A stretch of DNA of 64,000 nucleotides, from NCBI RefSeq assembly GCF_000153045.1, contig NZ_CH724160.1, forward strand, positions 639,499-703,498, given 5' to 3'. The translations under genes were made by a program, and so were the position numbers. Positions 28,376-37,927 of the stretch are shown here, piece by piece. This DNA comes from Synechococcus sp. WH 5701 (GTDB taxonomy: Bacteria > Cyanobacteriota > Cyanobacteriia > PCC-6307 > Cyanobiaceae). Below the pieces are notes generated by a model. That model worked only from the letters and a program-made list of their open reading frames with translations. It did no database searches and was not told where the DNA came from. Each line of letters opens with the position of its first letter. The stretch's first letter is position 1.

Positions 28376-29047
28376 ATGCGTTGTCGTGCCGTGGCCGTGC
28401 CCCCAGCCGGACTCCCGGTGGTGGAAACCTTCCACTCCCTGCAGGGTGAGGGAGTGCACGCTGGTCGCAGCGCCTTCTTCATCCGGCTGGCCGGCTGCTC
28501 GGTGGGCTGCAGCTGGTGTGACACCAAGCACTCCTGGCCGGCGGACGCCCATCCCCTCTGTCGCTTCCAGGATCTGGCGGCGAGCGCCGCCTTGGCGGCA
28601 GCCGAGGGTGCTGCCTTCGTGGTGATCACCGGTGGTGAACCCCTGCATCACAACCTCGATCCGCTCTGTGAGGCCCTGCGGCAAGGATCCGGCGCCGGCC
28701 CCTCGCCGCTCCCCCTGCACCTGGAAACCAGCGGCGTCGACCCGCTCAGCGGCCGCTTTGAATGGATCACCCTCTCGCCCAAGCGCCACCGGCCGCCCAC
28801 TGCTGAGCTGCTGGCCGCCTGCCATGAGCTCAAGGTGGTGATCCACGAGATCGCTGATCTGGCCTTCGCTGAGACGATGGCTGCCGCCGTGCGCTCCGCC
28901 TGCCCGGTGAAGGGAGCGCTGCCCCAGCTGCTGCTCCAGCCCGGCTGGGGGAGCGCGGCGGGTCAGGAACTGGCGGTCCAGCACGTGCGGCGCAATCCAG
29001 CCTGGCGCCTCAGCCTGCAGAGCCACAAATGGCTGGGCGTTCGCTGA
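28376..29047 (+). CDS. queE: 7-carboxy-7-deazaguanine synthase
   Basis: A 223-residue radical-SAM enzyme of queuosine/7-deazaguanine biosynthesis, converting carboxytetrahydropterin to CDG. The N-terminus has [20 protein letters not shown], and the cluster motif is CSVGCSWCD (CxxxCxxC). Also present are TGGEPL and a LHLETSG segment. The C-terminal [11 protein letters not shown] is typical of QueE. The hisS gene starts closely behind. Confidence 0.95.
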   Translation: MRCRAVAVPPAGLPVVETFHSLQGEGVHAGRSAFFIRLAGCSVGCSWCDTKHSWPADAHPLCRFQDLAASAALAAAEGAAFVVITGGEPLHHNLDPLCEALRQGSGAGPSPLPLHLETSGVDPLSGRFEWITLSPKRHRPPTAELLAACHELKVVIHEIADLAFAETMAAAVRSACPVKGALPQLLLQPGWGSAAGQELAVQHVRRNPAWRLSLQSHKWLGVR

Positions 29048-29097
29048 AGGCCGGCCTCAGTGATCCCGCAAACTGTGAGCCAGTGAGAAGCGCGGGT

Positions 29098-30381
29098 GTG
29101 GAGAAGCTGCAGAGCCTTCGGGGCATGGTCGATCTGCTTCCGGAGCAGATGCCGCTGTGGCAGCACGTGGAAGCCCTGGCCCGCTCGCAGTTCCGGCGGG
29201 CTGGTCTGAGGGAGATCCGCACGCCGTTGCTGGAGGTCACCGAGCTGTTTGCCCGCGGCATCGGCGAAGCCACCGATGTGGTGGGCAAGGAGATGTACAC
29301 CTTCCTCGATCGGGGTGAGCGCAGCTGCACCCTGCGGCCCGAGGGCACCGCCTCGGTGGTGCGCGCCGCCCTGCAGCATGGCTTGCTCAGTCAGGGGCCC
29401 CAGCGCCTCTGGTACACGGGGCCGATGTTCCGCTACGAGCGTCCCCAGGCCGGGCGGCAGCGCCAGTTCCACCAGGCGGGGATCGAGTGTCTGGGATTTG
29501 CCGACCCCCGCAGCGATGCGGAGGCGATCGCGATCGCCTGGGACCTGCTCAGCGAGCTTGGGGTCGGCGGACTGGCGCTGGAGCTCAATTCCCTCGGTGA
29601 TCCCGCCGACCGTGCCGCCTACCGCACGGCCTTGGTCGCCTGGCTGGAGGAGCGCCGCGAGCTGCTCGATGCGGAGTCCAGGGAGCGGATCACAACCAAT
29701 CCCCTGCGCATCCTCGACAGCAAGAACGCCGAGACCCAGGCCGTGCTGGCTGAGGCACCGCTGCTGATCGACAGCCTGAGCGACCCCAGCCGCGAGCGCT
29801 TCGAGGCGGTGCGCCGCTGCCTCGAGGCGCTGGAGATTCCTTACCAGCTCAACCCCCGCCTGGTGCGGGGCCTCGACTACTACACCCACACGGCCTTCGA
29901 GATCACCAGCAGCCAGCTCGGGGCCCAGGCCACCGTCTGCGGCGGCGGTCGTTACGACGGCCTGATCGAGCAACTGGGCGGGGCTCCCACGGCGGCGATC
30001 GGCTGGGCCATCGGCCTGGAGCGGCTGGTGTTGCTGTGCGCCCAACGGGACGCGGCAGAGGGAGCGCTCCCTACGGTGCCGGTGCCGGATGTGTACGTGG
30101 TCAGCCGCGGCGAAGCGGCCGAACGCCAGGCGCTGGTGCTCTCCCGCCAGCTGCGGCAGGCCGGCCAGATGGTGGAGCTTGATCTCACCGGGTCCGCCTT
30201 CGGCAAGCAGCTCAAGCGGGCCGATCGCAGCGGGGCCCCCTGGGCGGTGGTGATCGGCGAGGGGGAAGCGGAGCAGGGGGTTGTGCTGCTCAAGAACCTG
30301 CGCCGCAGCGCTGATTCGCCTGAAGAGGAACGGTTGCGGCCAGTTGAACTTCTTAGGCGACTGCTTGGTCCACCTGCATGA
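29098..30381 (+). CDS. hisS: Histidyl-tRNA synthetase
   Basis: A ~427-residue class II synthetase. Motifs are [14 protein letters not shown] at the start, [15 protein letters not shown] and [19 protein letters not shown] (motif 2), then [15 protein letters not shown] (HisA loop) and [16 protein letters not shown]-terminal anticodon-binding domain follows. Start GTG 29098 gives the expected short N-terminus; ATG 29029 would add 23 unusual residues overlapping queE. Confidence 0.93.
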   Translation: MEKLQSLRGMVDLLPEQMPLWQHVEALARSQFRRAGLREIRTPLLEVTELFARGIGEATDVVGKEMYTFLDRGERSCTLRPEGTASVVRAALQHGLLSQGPQRLWYTGPMFRYERPQAGRQRQFHQAGIECLGFADPRSDAEAIAIAWDLLSELGVGGLALELNSLGDPADRAAYRTALVAWLEERRELLDAESRERITTNPLRILDSKNAETQAVLAEAPLLIDSLSDPSRERFEAVRRCLEALEIPYQLNPRLVRGLDYYTHTAFEITSSQLGAQATVCGGGRYDGLIEQLGGAPTAAIGWAIGLERLVLLCAQRDAAEGALPTVPVPDVYVVSRGEAAERQALVLSRQLRQAGQMVELDLTGSAFGKQLKRADRSGAPWAVVIGEGEAEQGVVLLKNLRRSADSPEEERLRPVELLRRLLGPPA

Positions 30382-30424
30382 GATGCTCCTCTGGTCCGAG
30401 TTCCACCCCACGTTCTGCCCCGTG

Positions 30425-31828
30425 ATGACAGTCCGGACCATTTGCTGCATCGGCGCGGGCTATGTGGGTGGACCCACCATGGCGGTGATCGCCGACCGCT
30501 GTCCGCAGATCCAGGTCACTCTCGTTGATCTCAATGCTGAGAGGATTGCCGCCTGGAATGATGCCGATCTGGGCCGGCTCCCTGTTTATGAGCCGGGACT
30601 GGCGGATGTGGTAGCCCGCTGCCGTGGTCGCAATCTCCACTTCACCACCGAGGTGGATGGGGCGATTGCAGCGGCCGACATGGTTTTTCTCTCGGTGAAT
30701 ACTCCTACGAAGAGAAGGGGCCTCGGGGCCGGGCAGGCCTCCGACCTGCGCTGGATCGAGGCCTCCGCCCGCCAGGTGGCCGCCCAGGCCAGGGGGCACA
30801 CGATTGTAGTGGAGAAGAGCACTCTGCCGGTGCGCACCGCTGAAACGATTCAGGCCATTCTCTCTGCCGCCCAGGAAGGCACTGAGGGCGAAGCGAAATC
30901 ATTTTCGGTGCTCTCCAACCCTGAGTTTCTGGCGGAGGGAACGGCCATCTCCGATCTGGAGAATCCTGACCGTGTCCTGATCGGCGGCGATGATCCGGGC
31001 TCCATCGATGCTCTGGCTGAGATCTACTCCCACTGGGTCAATCCTGAGCGGATTCTGCGCACCAACCTCTGGAGCAGTGAACTGTCCAAGCTCACTGCCA
31101 ATGCCTTCCTGGCCCAGAGAATATCCTCGATCAATGCTATCGGGGCCCTCTGTGAGGCCACCGGCGCTGATGTCAAGGAGGTGGCCCGGGCCATCGGCTC
31201 TGATTCCCGCCTCGGATCGAAATTTCTCTCGGCCGGTCCTGGTTTCGGCGGCAGTTGCTTCCGCAAGGACATCCTCAACCTGGTCTATCTCTGCCGTCAC
31301 TACGGCCTGGAGCCGGCGGCCCAGTACTGGGAGCAGGTGGTGGAACTCAACAGCTGGCAACAGCGTCGCATTGCCCGGTTGGTGGTGAGTCGGCTGTTCG
31401 GCACCGTCAGCGGTAAGCGGCTGGCGGTGCTGGGGTTCGCCTTCAAGGCCGACACCAACGACACCCGCGAATCACCGGCCATCAGCATCTGCCGAGATCT
31501 GCTCGAAGAAGGGGCGCATCTGGCGATTCATGACCCGAAAGTGGGAGTCGATCAGATCACCAGCGATCTGGGCCAGGGGGCCAGTGACCCCGGACTGGGC
31601 CTGGCTGATGAAGGCAGCTGGCAGCCTGCGGCCGGCGTGCTGGAGGCCGTGGAGGGTGCCGATGCGGTGATCGTGCTCACGGAATGGGGCCAGTTCGCGC
31701 AACTCGACTGGCCGGCGATCGCCGCACGCATGCGCCGGCCCGCCTGGCTATTTGACGTGCGCGCGGTGACCGATGCTGAGGCGGCCCGGATGGCTGGTCT
31801 TAGGGTCTGGCTGGTGGGAGAAGGTTGA
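30425..31828 (+). CDS. UDP-glucose 6-dehydrogenase
   Basis: A 467-residue NAD-dependent enzyme oxidising UDP-glucose to UDP-glucuronate. The nucleotide site reads [13 protein letters not shown], closer to animal/eukaryote-type UGDH than to the usual bacterial form. The catalytic Cys is in [31 protein letters not shown] is the C-terminal domain start. It heads a three-gene nucleotide-sugar series: the product feeds the UDP-glucuronate decarboxylase and epimerase that follow within five and eight bases. Confidence 0.95.
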   Translation: MTVRTICCIGAGYVGGPTMAVIADRCPQIQVTLVDLNAERIAAWNDADLGRLPVYEPGLADVVARCRGRNLHFTTEVDGAIAAADMVFLSVNTPTKRRGLGAGQASDLRWIEASARQVAAQARGHTIVVEKSTLPVRTAETIQAILSAAQEGTEGEAKSFSVLSNPEFLAEGTAISDLENPDRVLIGGDDPGSIDALAEIYSHWVNPERILRTNLWSSELSKLTANAFLAQRISSINAIGALCEATGADVKEVARAIGSDSRLGSKFLSAGPGFGGSCFRKDILNLVYLCRHYGLEPAAQYWEQVVELNSWQQRRIARLVVSRLFGTVSGKRLAVLGFAFKADTNDTRESPAISICRDLLEEGAHLAIHDPKVGVDQITSDLGQGASDPGLGLADEGSWQPAAGVLEAVEGADAVIVLTEWGQFAQLDWPAIAARMRRPAWLFDVRAVTDAEAARMAGLRVWLVGEG

Positions 31829-31832
31829 ATCG

Positions 31833-32780
31833 ATGGCTCCACCCTCCCTGCGTCATCTCGTCACCGGCGGCGCCGGCTTTGTGGGCTCCACCCTTGTCGA
31901 TCGGCTGATGGAGGCCGGCGAGGAGGTGATCTGCCTCGACAATTACTTCACCGGATGCAAGGCCAACGTGGCCCGCTGGATCGGCCATCCCCACTTTGAG
32001 CTAATTCGCCACGACGTCACCGAGCCGATTCGTCTGGAGGTTGATCGGATCTGGCATCTGGCCTGTCCGGCCTCACCGCGGCACTACCAGTCGAACCCGA
32101 TCAAGACCGCGAAGACGAGCTTTCTGGGCACTTACAACATGCTCGGATTGGCCAGCCGGGTTGGGGCACGGCTGTTGCTGGCCAGCACCAGTGAAGTGTA
32201 TGGCGATCCGGAGGTACATCCCCAGCCTGAAAGTTATCGCGGCAGTGTGAATCCCATCGGAATTCGCTCCTGCTACGACGAGGGCAAGCGCATCGCTGAA
32301 GCTCTCTGCTTCGATTACATGCGCATGCATGGCACGGAGATTCGTGTGGCCAGAATCTTCAACACCTATGGCCCGCGCATGGCTCCCGATGATGGGCGAG
32401 TGGTCAGCAATTTCATCGTGCAGGCATTGCGCGGCCAGCCCTTGACCCTCTACGGCGATGGCAGCCAGACCCGCAGTTTCTGTTATGTGGATGATCTGGT
32501 GGAAGGCTTGATTCGCCTGATGAACGGCAACCACACCGGCCCCATCAACATCGGCAACCCTGGTGAATTCACGATCCTCCAACTGGCGGAGCAGGTGCTG
32601 CAGCGCATCAACCCTGAGTTGCCGCTGACCTATCTGCCCCTGCCCCAGGATGACCCCCTTCAGCGCCAACCTGTGATCGATCTGGCCCGCGCTGAGCTGG
32701 GCTGGGAACCGCAGGTGACGCTTGAGCAGGGTCTGGGCCCCACGATTGCCCATTTCCGCTCCGTACTAGGACTCGAGTAG
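31833..32780 (+). CDS. UDP-glucuronate decarboxylase (UDP-xylose synthase) family SDR
   Basis: A 315-residue extended SDR. The NAD site is [21 protein letters not shown]-like features include [49 protein letters not shown], and the catalytic pair in [13 protein letters not shown] (YxxxK). It should convert UDP-glucuronate to UDP-xylose. ATG 31833 lies four bases after the UGDH stop. Confidence 0.93.
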   Translation: MAPPSLRHLVTGGAGFVGSTLVDRLMEAGEEVICLDNYFTGCKANVARWIGHPHFELIRHDVTEPIRLEVDRIWHLACPASPRHYQSNPIKTAKTSFLGTYNMLGLASRVGARLLLASTSEVYGDPEVHPQPESYRGSVNPIGIRSCYDEGKRIAEALCFDYMRMHGTEIRVARIFNTYGPRMAPDDGRVVSNFIVQALRGQPLTLYGDGSQTRSFCYVDDLVEGLIRLMNGNHTGPINIGNPGEFTILQLAEQVLQRINPELPLTYLPLPQDDPLQRQPVIDLARAELGWEPQVTLEQGLGPTIAHFRSVLGLE

Positions 32781-32787
32781 CCATGAC

Positions 32788-33831
32788 ATGACGGTGACGG
32801 ACCTGAGGACAGTGCTGGTGACCGGTGCAGCCGGTTTTGTCGGAGCTGCGGTCACCGAGGCGCTTCTGCGACGTGGCGAGCGCGTGGTTGGTCTCGACAA
32901 CCTCAACGCCTACTACGATCCGGCTCTGAAGCGAGCCCGGCTCAGCCGCTTGCAATGCATGCCGGCCCCGGATCAGGGGGGCGGTTTCCGCTTCCGGCAG
33001 CTTGATCTTGAGGATGGCTCCGCCATGGCGGAGTTATTCGAGAGCGAACGCCCCCGCGCCGTGATCCACCTTGCCGCCCAGGCGGGGGTGCGCTATTCGA
33101 TCGAGAACCCTTCGGCTTACATCCATAGCAACCTGGTGGGTTTCGGGAACATCCTCGAGGGCTGCCGCCACCACGGAGTGGAGCACCTGGTGTATGCCTC
33201 CAGCAGTTCGGTGTATGGCGGCAACCGGCGCATGCCCTTCTCGGAGCAGCATCCGGTGAACCATCCGGTGAGTCTGTACGCCGCCACCAAGAAGGCCAAT
33301 GAACTGATGGCCCACACATACAGCCACCTCTACGGGCTGCCGGCCACGGGTCTGCGCTTCTTCACCGTCTATGGCCCCTGGGGTCGTCCGGATATGGCGC
33401 CGATGCTGTTCGCCAAGGCGATCCTCGCGGGAGAACCGATCCGGGTGTTCAACCATGGCCGCATGGAGCGTGACTTCACCTACATCGATGACATCGTCGA
33501 AGGGGTGATCCGCTGCCTCGACAAGCCCGCTACCCCGGATCCTTCCTTCGATCCGCTGGATCCCAACCCCGCCACAGCGGCGGCTCCGCACCGGTTGTTC
33601 AACATCGGCAACAGCCAGCCCACTCCCCTGCTGCGTTTCATCGAAGTGCTCGAAGACGCTCTCGGTGTGAAAGCCATTCCTCAGTTCGAGCCGATGCAAC
33701 CCGGCGATGTGGCCGCCACTGCCGCTGATACTTCAGCCCTGGAGGCCTGGGTGGGCTTCGCGCCCCACACCCCGCTGGAGGTGGGGATCGGCCATTTCGC
33801 CCGCTGGTATCGCGACTATTACGGGGTCTGA
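32788..33831 (+). CDS. UDP-glucuronate 4-epimerase-like NAD-dependent epimerase
   Basis: A 347-residue extended SDR with the NAD site VLVTGAAGFVGAAVTEALL and the GAE-type segments LDNLNAYYDPALKRARL, HLAAQAGVRYSIENPSAYI, ASSSSVYGGNRRMPF and SLYAATKKANELMAHTYSHL (YxxxK). It is expected to make UDP-galacturonate from UDP-glucuronate for polysaccharide or LPS. It ends just before the shared terminator with the psb operon. Confidence 0.92.
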   Translation: MTVTDLRTVLVTGAAGFVGAAVTEALLRRGERVVGLDNLNAYYDPALKRARLSRLQCMPAPDQGGGFRFRQLDLEDGSAMAELFESERPRAVIHLAAQAGVRYSIENPSAYIHSNLVGFGNILEGCRHHGVEHLVYASSSSVYGGNRRMPFSEQHPVNHPVSLYAATKKANELMAHTYSHLYGLPATGLRFFTVYGPWGRPDMAPMLFAKAILAGEPIRVFNHGRMERDFTYIDDIVEGVIRCLDKPATPDPSFDPLDPNPATAAAPHRLFNIGNSQPTPLLRFIEVLEDALGVKAIPQFEPMQPGDVAATAADTSALEAWVGFAPHTPLEVGIGHFARWYRDYYGV

Positions 33832-33844
33832 GTTCATCGCAATC

Positions 33845-33867
33845 AAAAAAGGGCCCCATCGGGGCCC
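33845..33867 (-). terminator. Intrinsic terminator of psbEFLJ, possibly bidirectional
   Basis: The hairpin GGGCCCC-ATC-GGGGCCC (33851-33867) is flanked by six A at 33845-33850. Read on the minus strand it gives a GC stem followed by a U tract, a standard intrinsic terminator 22 bases beyond psbJ. For the plus-strand epimerase the downstream tract is weaker (TTGATCGTTT). Confidence 0.9.
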
Positions 33868-33888
33868 TTGATCGTTTCTGCTGAGGAT

Positions 33889-34089
33889 TCAGGCCGAACC
33901 GACACCCACGTAGGAGCCGTAAAAGAACAGGCCCACCACAAAGATGACGGCAATGCCGCCGGCGGTGGCCACGAGCCAGAGGGGCAGAACCCCTTCGGTC
34001 CAGCGGCTCTTCCAGGCCACGGCGGGGCGGCCATCGGGAAGGCGGTCAGGTAAACGACCGTCAGGTAAACCGGATTTCTTGCCGCTCAT
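33889..34089 (-). CDS. psbJ: Photosystem II reaction-centre protein J
   Basis: A 66-residue protein with a single membrane helix ([20 protein letters not shown]) and the conserved end [12 protein letters not shown]. It supports PSII electron flow on the acceptor side and assembly. The N-terminus is extended by a basic, repetitive [15 protein letters not shown] stretch, giving 66 residues against ~40 in most cyanobacteria; extended forms are known in picocyanobacteria. Last gene of psbE-F-L-J. Confidence 0.96.
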   Translation of the reverse strand: MSGKKSGLPDGRLPDRLPDGRPAVAWKSRWTEGVLPLWLVATAGGIAVIFVVGLFFYGSYVGVGSA

Positions 34090-34104
34090 GGCTGTGTCTC
34101 CCGA

Positions 34105-34224
34105 TCAGTTGAAGAAATAGCTGGTGAACAAGACGCCGATGACGAACACGAACAGCAGGCCCAGATAAAGGCTGGTGCGGTTCAGTTCGACCGGCAGGTT
34201 GTTCGGGTTGGGATTGCGCTGCAT
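34105..34224 (-). CDS. psbL: Photosystem II protein L
   Basis: A 39-residue single-helix subunit: [20 protein letters not shown], then a hydrophobic segment ending FTSYFFN. It lies at the PSII monomer interface and protects the acceptor side. ATG 34224 lies eight bases after the psbF stop. Confidence 0.98.
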   Translation of the reverse strand: MQRNPNPNNLPVELNRTSLYLGLLFVFVIGVLFTSYFFN

Positions 34225-34232
34225 AGCGGTGT

Positions 34233-34367
34233 TCAGCGACGGACGAACTGCATGGCCGCCAGGGCACCCAGGAAAAAAACCGTGGGAATCCCCAGCGCAT
34301 GCAGCGACAACCACCGAACCGTGAAGATCGGATAGTTGCGCGGTGTGGTGCTCGGTGACTGGGTCAT
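34233..34367 (-). CDS. psbF: Cytochrome b559 beta subunit
   Basis: A 44-residue protein ([20 protein letters not shown] start, FVRR end) with one membrane helix. The heme-ligand His is in [10 protein letters not shown], pairing with PsbE. Too short for ordinary frame listings. ATG 34367 is three bases after the psbE stop. Confidence 0.98.
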   Translation of the reverse strand: MTQSPSTTPRNYPIFTVRWLSLHALGIPTVFFLGALAAMQFVRR

Positions 34368-34370
34368 GGC

Positions 34371-34619
34371 TTACTGCAAGCGCAGGTCGAGCTGGCTCTT
34401 GCCTTCGTAGCGCTTGCTCACCACGGGTGCCTTGGCTTCCTGGGCCTGGAAGTAGGCATCGGGACGAGGCGTACCGAAGGCGTCATAAGCCAGACCGGTG
34501 GAGACGAACAAGAAGCCCGCCAAAAAGATCGCCGGCAAGGTGACGGCGTGGATCACCCAGTAACGGATGCTCGTAATAATCTCGAAGAACGGACGTTCCC
34601 CGGTGGAGCCGGCAGCCAT
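34371..34619 (-). CDS. psbE: Cytochrome b559 alpha subunit
   Basis: An 82-residue protein: [20 protein letters not shown], then the heme-ligand His in [15 protein letters not shown] and a lumenal tail. It binds the b559 heme with PsbF and is essential for PSII assembly. ATG 34619 gives the standard N-terminus. It is downstream of ycf48 (104 bases), the common cyanobacterial order. Confidence 0.98.
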   Translation of the reverse strand: MAAGSTGERPFFEIITSIRYWVIHAVTLPAIFLAGFLFVSTGLAYDAFGTPRPDAYFQAQEAKAPVVSKRYEGKSQLDLRLQ

Positions 34620-34723
34620 AGCAGCGGGCAATTCAGCTGGTTGATCTTAGGGCTTGGGGGTGGGGCGGAGCGTGCGCTCCAGCGGGTTGGTTACACAGGG
34701 ATGCAAGTGGGACCGTCGGGGCC

Positions 34724-35719
34724 TCAGCCCACCCAGCGCAGCAGGTTGCCCCGCTCCCCCAGCAGGAAGCCCTTGCCATCGCCGTTGAAGACGATCCGGG
34801 TGAAGTTGGTGGGCTGGGAGCCCGCCAGGGGATCCCGCTTCCAGCTGGAGCCGCCGTCCTCGCTCACCAGCAGGGTGCCGCTGCCGCCGCCGGCCCAGAT
34901 GGCGCCGTTGGGATCCCAGGCCATGTCGAGGTAGCCGTAGCCGTTGGTGATCGGGATCACCGGCTTGCTCCAGGCCTCCACATCGGCGGCATCGGGGTTG
35001 AAGCGCAGCTGGGCGCCGCGGGTGACCATCCAGAGGTTGCCGTCGGGCTGGAAGCCCATGCTCTGCAGCCGTTGGCTGCTGATGCGCTGGTGGGGCTCCC
35101 AGGTGGCCTGGCCTGGCCCCCAGGTGGCGAAGAAGTTGCCCAGGCTCGAGACGCTCACGTAGCGGCCATCGGGGGCGCGGCGCAGGTCGCGCACGGCACC
35201 AGCGGCATCGCTCACCTCGGCCTGCCAGCTGCCGCCGCCATCACTGGTGCGGTAGATGGCGCCCACGGTGGTGGCCAGCTCGGCCTTGCCGGTGTCCAGT
35301 GCCGTGATCAGGTAAGGGTCGCCGGGCAGCTTGGTGTCGAGCAGCAGGCGCTCCCAGTTCTGGCCGCCATCGGTGCTGTGCAGCAACAGGCCGGGCTGGC
35401 CGGCGATCCAGCCCTCCTTGCCGTTGAAGTCGATGCTGAGCAGACGGAAATTCTCGTCTTCAGGCAGGGCGAGGGCGCGGGCCTGCCAGCTGGCGCCGCC
35501 ATCCTCGGTTTCGAGGATCAGGCGGTTGCTGCCCACCAGGAAGCCGTGCCTGTCGTCGGTGAACGCCAGGTCAAGGGGATTGGAGCGGGTGTCGAGGGCG
35601 ACGGGCTGCCAGGGGCTGCTGGCGGCCAGGGGCAGACCGGTGGTGACGCAGCCGCCGAGGCCGAAGGCCAGGCCCGCGGCCAGCACCAGGCCGAGAAGGG
35701 AAGAGAACAGGCGTTTCAC
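34724..35719 (-). CDS. ycf48: PSII assembly factor Ycf48 (HCF136)
   Basis: A 331-residue lipoprotein. The leader ends in LAFGLGGC, a lipobox, so Cys24 is probably acylated and the protein sits in the lumen. Repeated TxDGGxSW-like blades (ETEDGGASW, HSTDGGQNW, RTSDGGGSW, SEDGGSSW) form a seven-bladed propeller. It binds precursor D1 and early PSII intermediates. Overlap/spacing with the rubredoxin gene (five bases) implies co-transcription. Confidence 0.97.
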   Translation of the reverse strand: MKRLFSSLLGLVLAAGLAFGLGGCVTTGLPLAASSPWQPVALDTRSNPLDLAFTDDRHGFLVGSNRLILETEDGGASWQARALALPEDENFRLLSIDFNGKEGWIAGQPGLLLHSTDGGQNWERLLLDTKLPGDPYLITALDTGKAELATTVGAIYRTSDGGGSWQAEVSDAAGAVRDLRRAPDGRYVSVSSLGNFFATWGPGQATWEPHQRISSQRLQSMGFQPDGNLWMVTRGAQLRFNPDAADVEAWSKPVIPITNGYGYLDMAWDPNGAIWAGGGSGTLLVSEDGGSSWKRDPLAGSQPTNFTRIVFNGDGKGFLLGERGNLLRWVG

Positions 35720-35724
35720 GGGAC

Positions 35725-36132
35725 TCAGCGGAGGGAATAGAGAGAGAGGAAGAAGGCGAACGCCAGCGCGAAGCCCCCGAAGATCAGCACGTTCTTCTGG
35801 CCGGGGGTGAGCTTGTTCACGCCGAGGCCGAAGTTGAGGTTCTCCTCGAAGCCACTGGGCTTGCTGCGTGGACCGATGTCACGGAAGGCACCCACGCGGC
35901 TGCGGCAGACCGGGCAGCGAAAGCCGATCGGATCGAGCTCCGTGAAGGGGGTGCCCGGGGCGATGGACAGCTTGCGGATGCCCTCCTCGGGGTCATAGAC
36001 GAAGCCGCAGCTGCGGCACTCGTAGCGGTGGCTGTCGGGATCGCTCTCCACGACGGCCGCAGGCGCGCCTGGAGCTTCGTTGCTGGCCTTGTCCGAAGCT
36101 CGTTCCTCGTCGCCGTCGTGCCCGTTGACCAT
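35725..36132 (-). CDS. Membrane-anchored rubredoxin (RubA)
   Basis: A 135-residue protein. The rubredoxin domain (~45-95) has the two Cys pairs [15 protein letters not shown] and [13 protein letters not shown] that bind one iron. A C-terminal helix ([20 protein letters not shown]) anchors it in the thylakoid. RubA is needed for photosystem assembly and is typically first in rubA-ycf48-psbEFLJ, as here. ATG 36132 starts the charged N-terminal tail; the frame runs on into ndhC antisense. Confidence 0.95.
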   Translation of the reverse strand: MVNGHDGDEERASDKASNEAPGAPAAVVESDPDSHRYECRSCGFVYDPEEGIRKLSIAPGTPFTELDPIGFRCPVCRSRVGAFRDIGPRSKPSGFEENLNFGLGVNKLTPGQKNVLIFGGFALAFAFFLSLYSLR

Positions 36133-36220
36133 GGCGCTGGCCCCACTGCCGTCAGATCGGACTCTATCCAGGCGATCCCTGCCGACGGATGCCAGACTGC
36201 GCCCCAGGTTGGGCCGTTTC

Positions 36221-36583
36221 ATGTTCGTGCTTCCCGGCTACGACGCCTTTCTGGGCTTTCTGCTGATCGCGGCGGCCGTTCCCGTGCTGGCTCTGGTCAC
36301 CAACAAGATGGTGGCCCCCAAGTCGAGGGATGGCGAACGCCGCCTCACCTACGAATCGGGGATGGAGCCGATCGGCGGTGCCTGGATCCAGTTCAACATC
36401 CGTTATTACATGTTCGCCCTGGTCTTCGTCATCTTCGATGTCGAGACCGTCTTCCTTTATCCCTGGGCCGTGGCGTTCCATCGCCTGGGCCTGCTGGCCT
36501 TCATCGAAGCCCTGATCTTCATCTCGATCCTCGTGGTGGCCCTCGCCTACGCCTGGCGCAAGGGTGCCCTCGAGTGGAGCTGA
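36221..36583 (+). CDS. ndhC: NDH-1 subunit 3 (NdhC)
   Basis: A 120-residue membrane subunit of the cyanobacterial NDH-1 complex (respiration, cyclic electron flow, CO2 uptake). Three helices and the conserved loop [20 protein letters not shown] are visible. ATG 36221; the upstream 88 bases form a divergent promoter with rubA. First gene of ndhC-K-J. Confidence 0.97.
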   Translation: MFVLPGYDAFLGFLLIAAAVPVLALVTNKMVAPKSRDGERRLTYESGMEPIGGAWIQFNIRYYMFALVFVIFDVETVFLYPWAVAFHRLGLLAFIEALIFISILVVALAYAWRKGALEWS

Positions 36584-36617
36584 TCCCCAGCCATCCGGAA
36601 CCCCGACCAGCCGAACG

Positions 36618-37379
36618 ATGACCATTACTCCGTCAAGCCCAGGAACCAGCGAGGCCCCCTCGATCGAGGCCCTGCGCGATCTGCGTGCCTCCACCTGCAA
36701 CCCGGTGGGTGCCCCCACGGTCACCTCGGATCTCTCCGAGAATGTGATCCTCACCAGCCTCGATGACCTGCACAACTGGGCCCGGCTCAGCAGCCTCTGG
36801 CCCCTGCTCTACGGCACGGCCTGCTGCTTCATCGAGTTCGCGGCCCTGATCGGCTCCCGCTTCGACTTCGACCGTTTCGGCCTGGTGCCCCGCTCCAGCC
36901 CGCGCCAGGCGGATCTGCTGATCACGGCCGGCACGGTGACGATGAAGATGGCACCGGCTCTGGTGCGGCTCTATGAGCAGATGCCTGAGCCGAAGTACGT
37001 GATCGCCATGGGCGCCTGCACGATCACCGGCGGCATGTTCTCCGCCGACTCCACCACGGCCGTGCGTGGCGTCGACAAGCTGATCCCGGTGGACCTCTAC
37101 ATCCCTGGCTGCCCGCCGCGGCCGGAGGCCATTTTCGATGCGGTGATCAAGCTGCGCAAGAAGGTGGGCAACGAGGCCCTCGCCGAGCGGGGCAACCTCC
37201 AGCCCACCCACCGCTACCTCACGATCGAGCACGCCATGAAGGCGGTCGAGCCGATCGTGACCGGGGCCTACCTGCGGGCGGAAACCCAGAAGGCCGCCTT
37301 CGCCGCCGGTGCCGGCCTGCCCCTGGCCACCCCCGAACCCGAAGCTCTCGAAGCCACCCGCTCCTCCAGCGATGCCTGA
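36618..37379 (+). CDS. ndhK: NDH-1 subunit K
   Basis: A 253-residue peripheral-arm subunit that holds the N2 [4Fe-4S] cluster. Ligand motifs are [10 protein letters not shown] (tandem Cys), [11 protein letters not shown] and [11 protein letters not shown]. The C-terminus has a cyanobacterial extension. ATG 36618 was preferred over the open extension upstream. ndhJ overlaps its stop. Confidence 0.97.
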   Translation: MTITPSSPGTSEAPSIEALRDLRASTCNPVGAPTVTSDLSENVILTSLDDLHNWARLSSLWPLLYGTACCFIEFAALIGSRFDFDRFGLVPRSSPRQADLLITAGTVTMKMAPALVRLYEQMPEPKYVIAMGACTITGGMFSADSTTAVRGVDKLIPVDLYIPGCPPRPEAIFDAVIKLRKKVGNEALAERGNLQPTHRYLTIEHAMKAVEPIVTGAYLRAETQKAAFAAGAGLPLATPEPEALEATRSSSDA

Positions 37380-37905
37380 TCCCACCACCGAGCTCAGCCC
37401 CGCCCCGATCGGCGCCGTCAGCCAGTGGCTGACGACCCAGGGCTTCGACCACCAGCCCCTGACCGCCGACCACCTCGGCGTGGAGATCATCGGGGTGGAG
37501 CCGATGTTCCTGCCTGTGGTGGCCGCCGCCCTCAAGGCCTGGGGCTTCGATTACCTGCAGTGCCAGGGCGGCTACGACGAAGGCCCCGGCGGCCGCCTGG
37601 TCAGCTTCTATCACCTGGTGAAGCTGGCGGCGGCGCTGGAGCAGGGCTCATCCCCCGCTCAACCCCCCGAAGAGGTGCGCCTGAAGGTCTTCCTGGAGCG
37701 CAGCGGCGACCTGACCATCCCCACCCTCTATGGCCTCTTCCGTGGCGCCGACTGGCAGGAACGGGAAACCTTCGACATGTTCGGCATCACCTACGCAGGC
37801 CATCCCCATCCCAAGCGCCTGCTGATGCCCGAAGACTGGAAGGGTTATCCCCTGCGCAAGGACTACGTCCAGCCGGATTTCTACGAAATGCAGGACGCCC
37901 ACTGA
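37372..37905 (+). CDS. ndhJ: NDH-1 subunit J
   Basis: A 177-residue peripheral subunit (30-kDa/NuoC family): [20 protein letters not shown] near the middle, and the signature [20 protein letters not shown], then [15 protein letters not shown]. Its ATG (37372) overlaps the end of ndhK by eight bases. It closes the ndhCKJ operon. Confidence 0.97.
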   Translation: MPDPTTELSPAPIGAVSQWLTTQGFDHQPLTADHLGVEIIGVEPMFLPVVAAALKAWGFDYLQCQGGYDEGPGGRLVSFYHLVKLAAALEQGSSPAQPPEEVRLKVFLERSGDLTIPTLYGLFRGADWQERETFDMFGITYAGHPHPKRLLMPEDWKGYPLRKDYVQPDFYEMQDAH

Positions 37906-37927
37906 GCTGGGCTTGCTTGCGCCTGGC

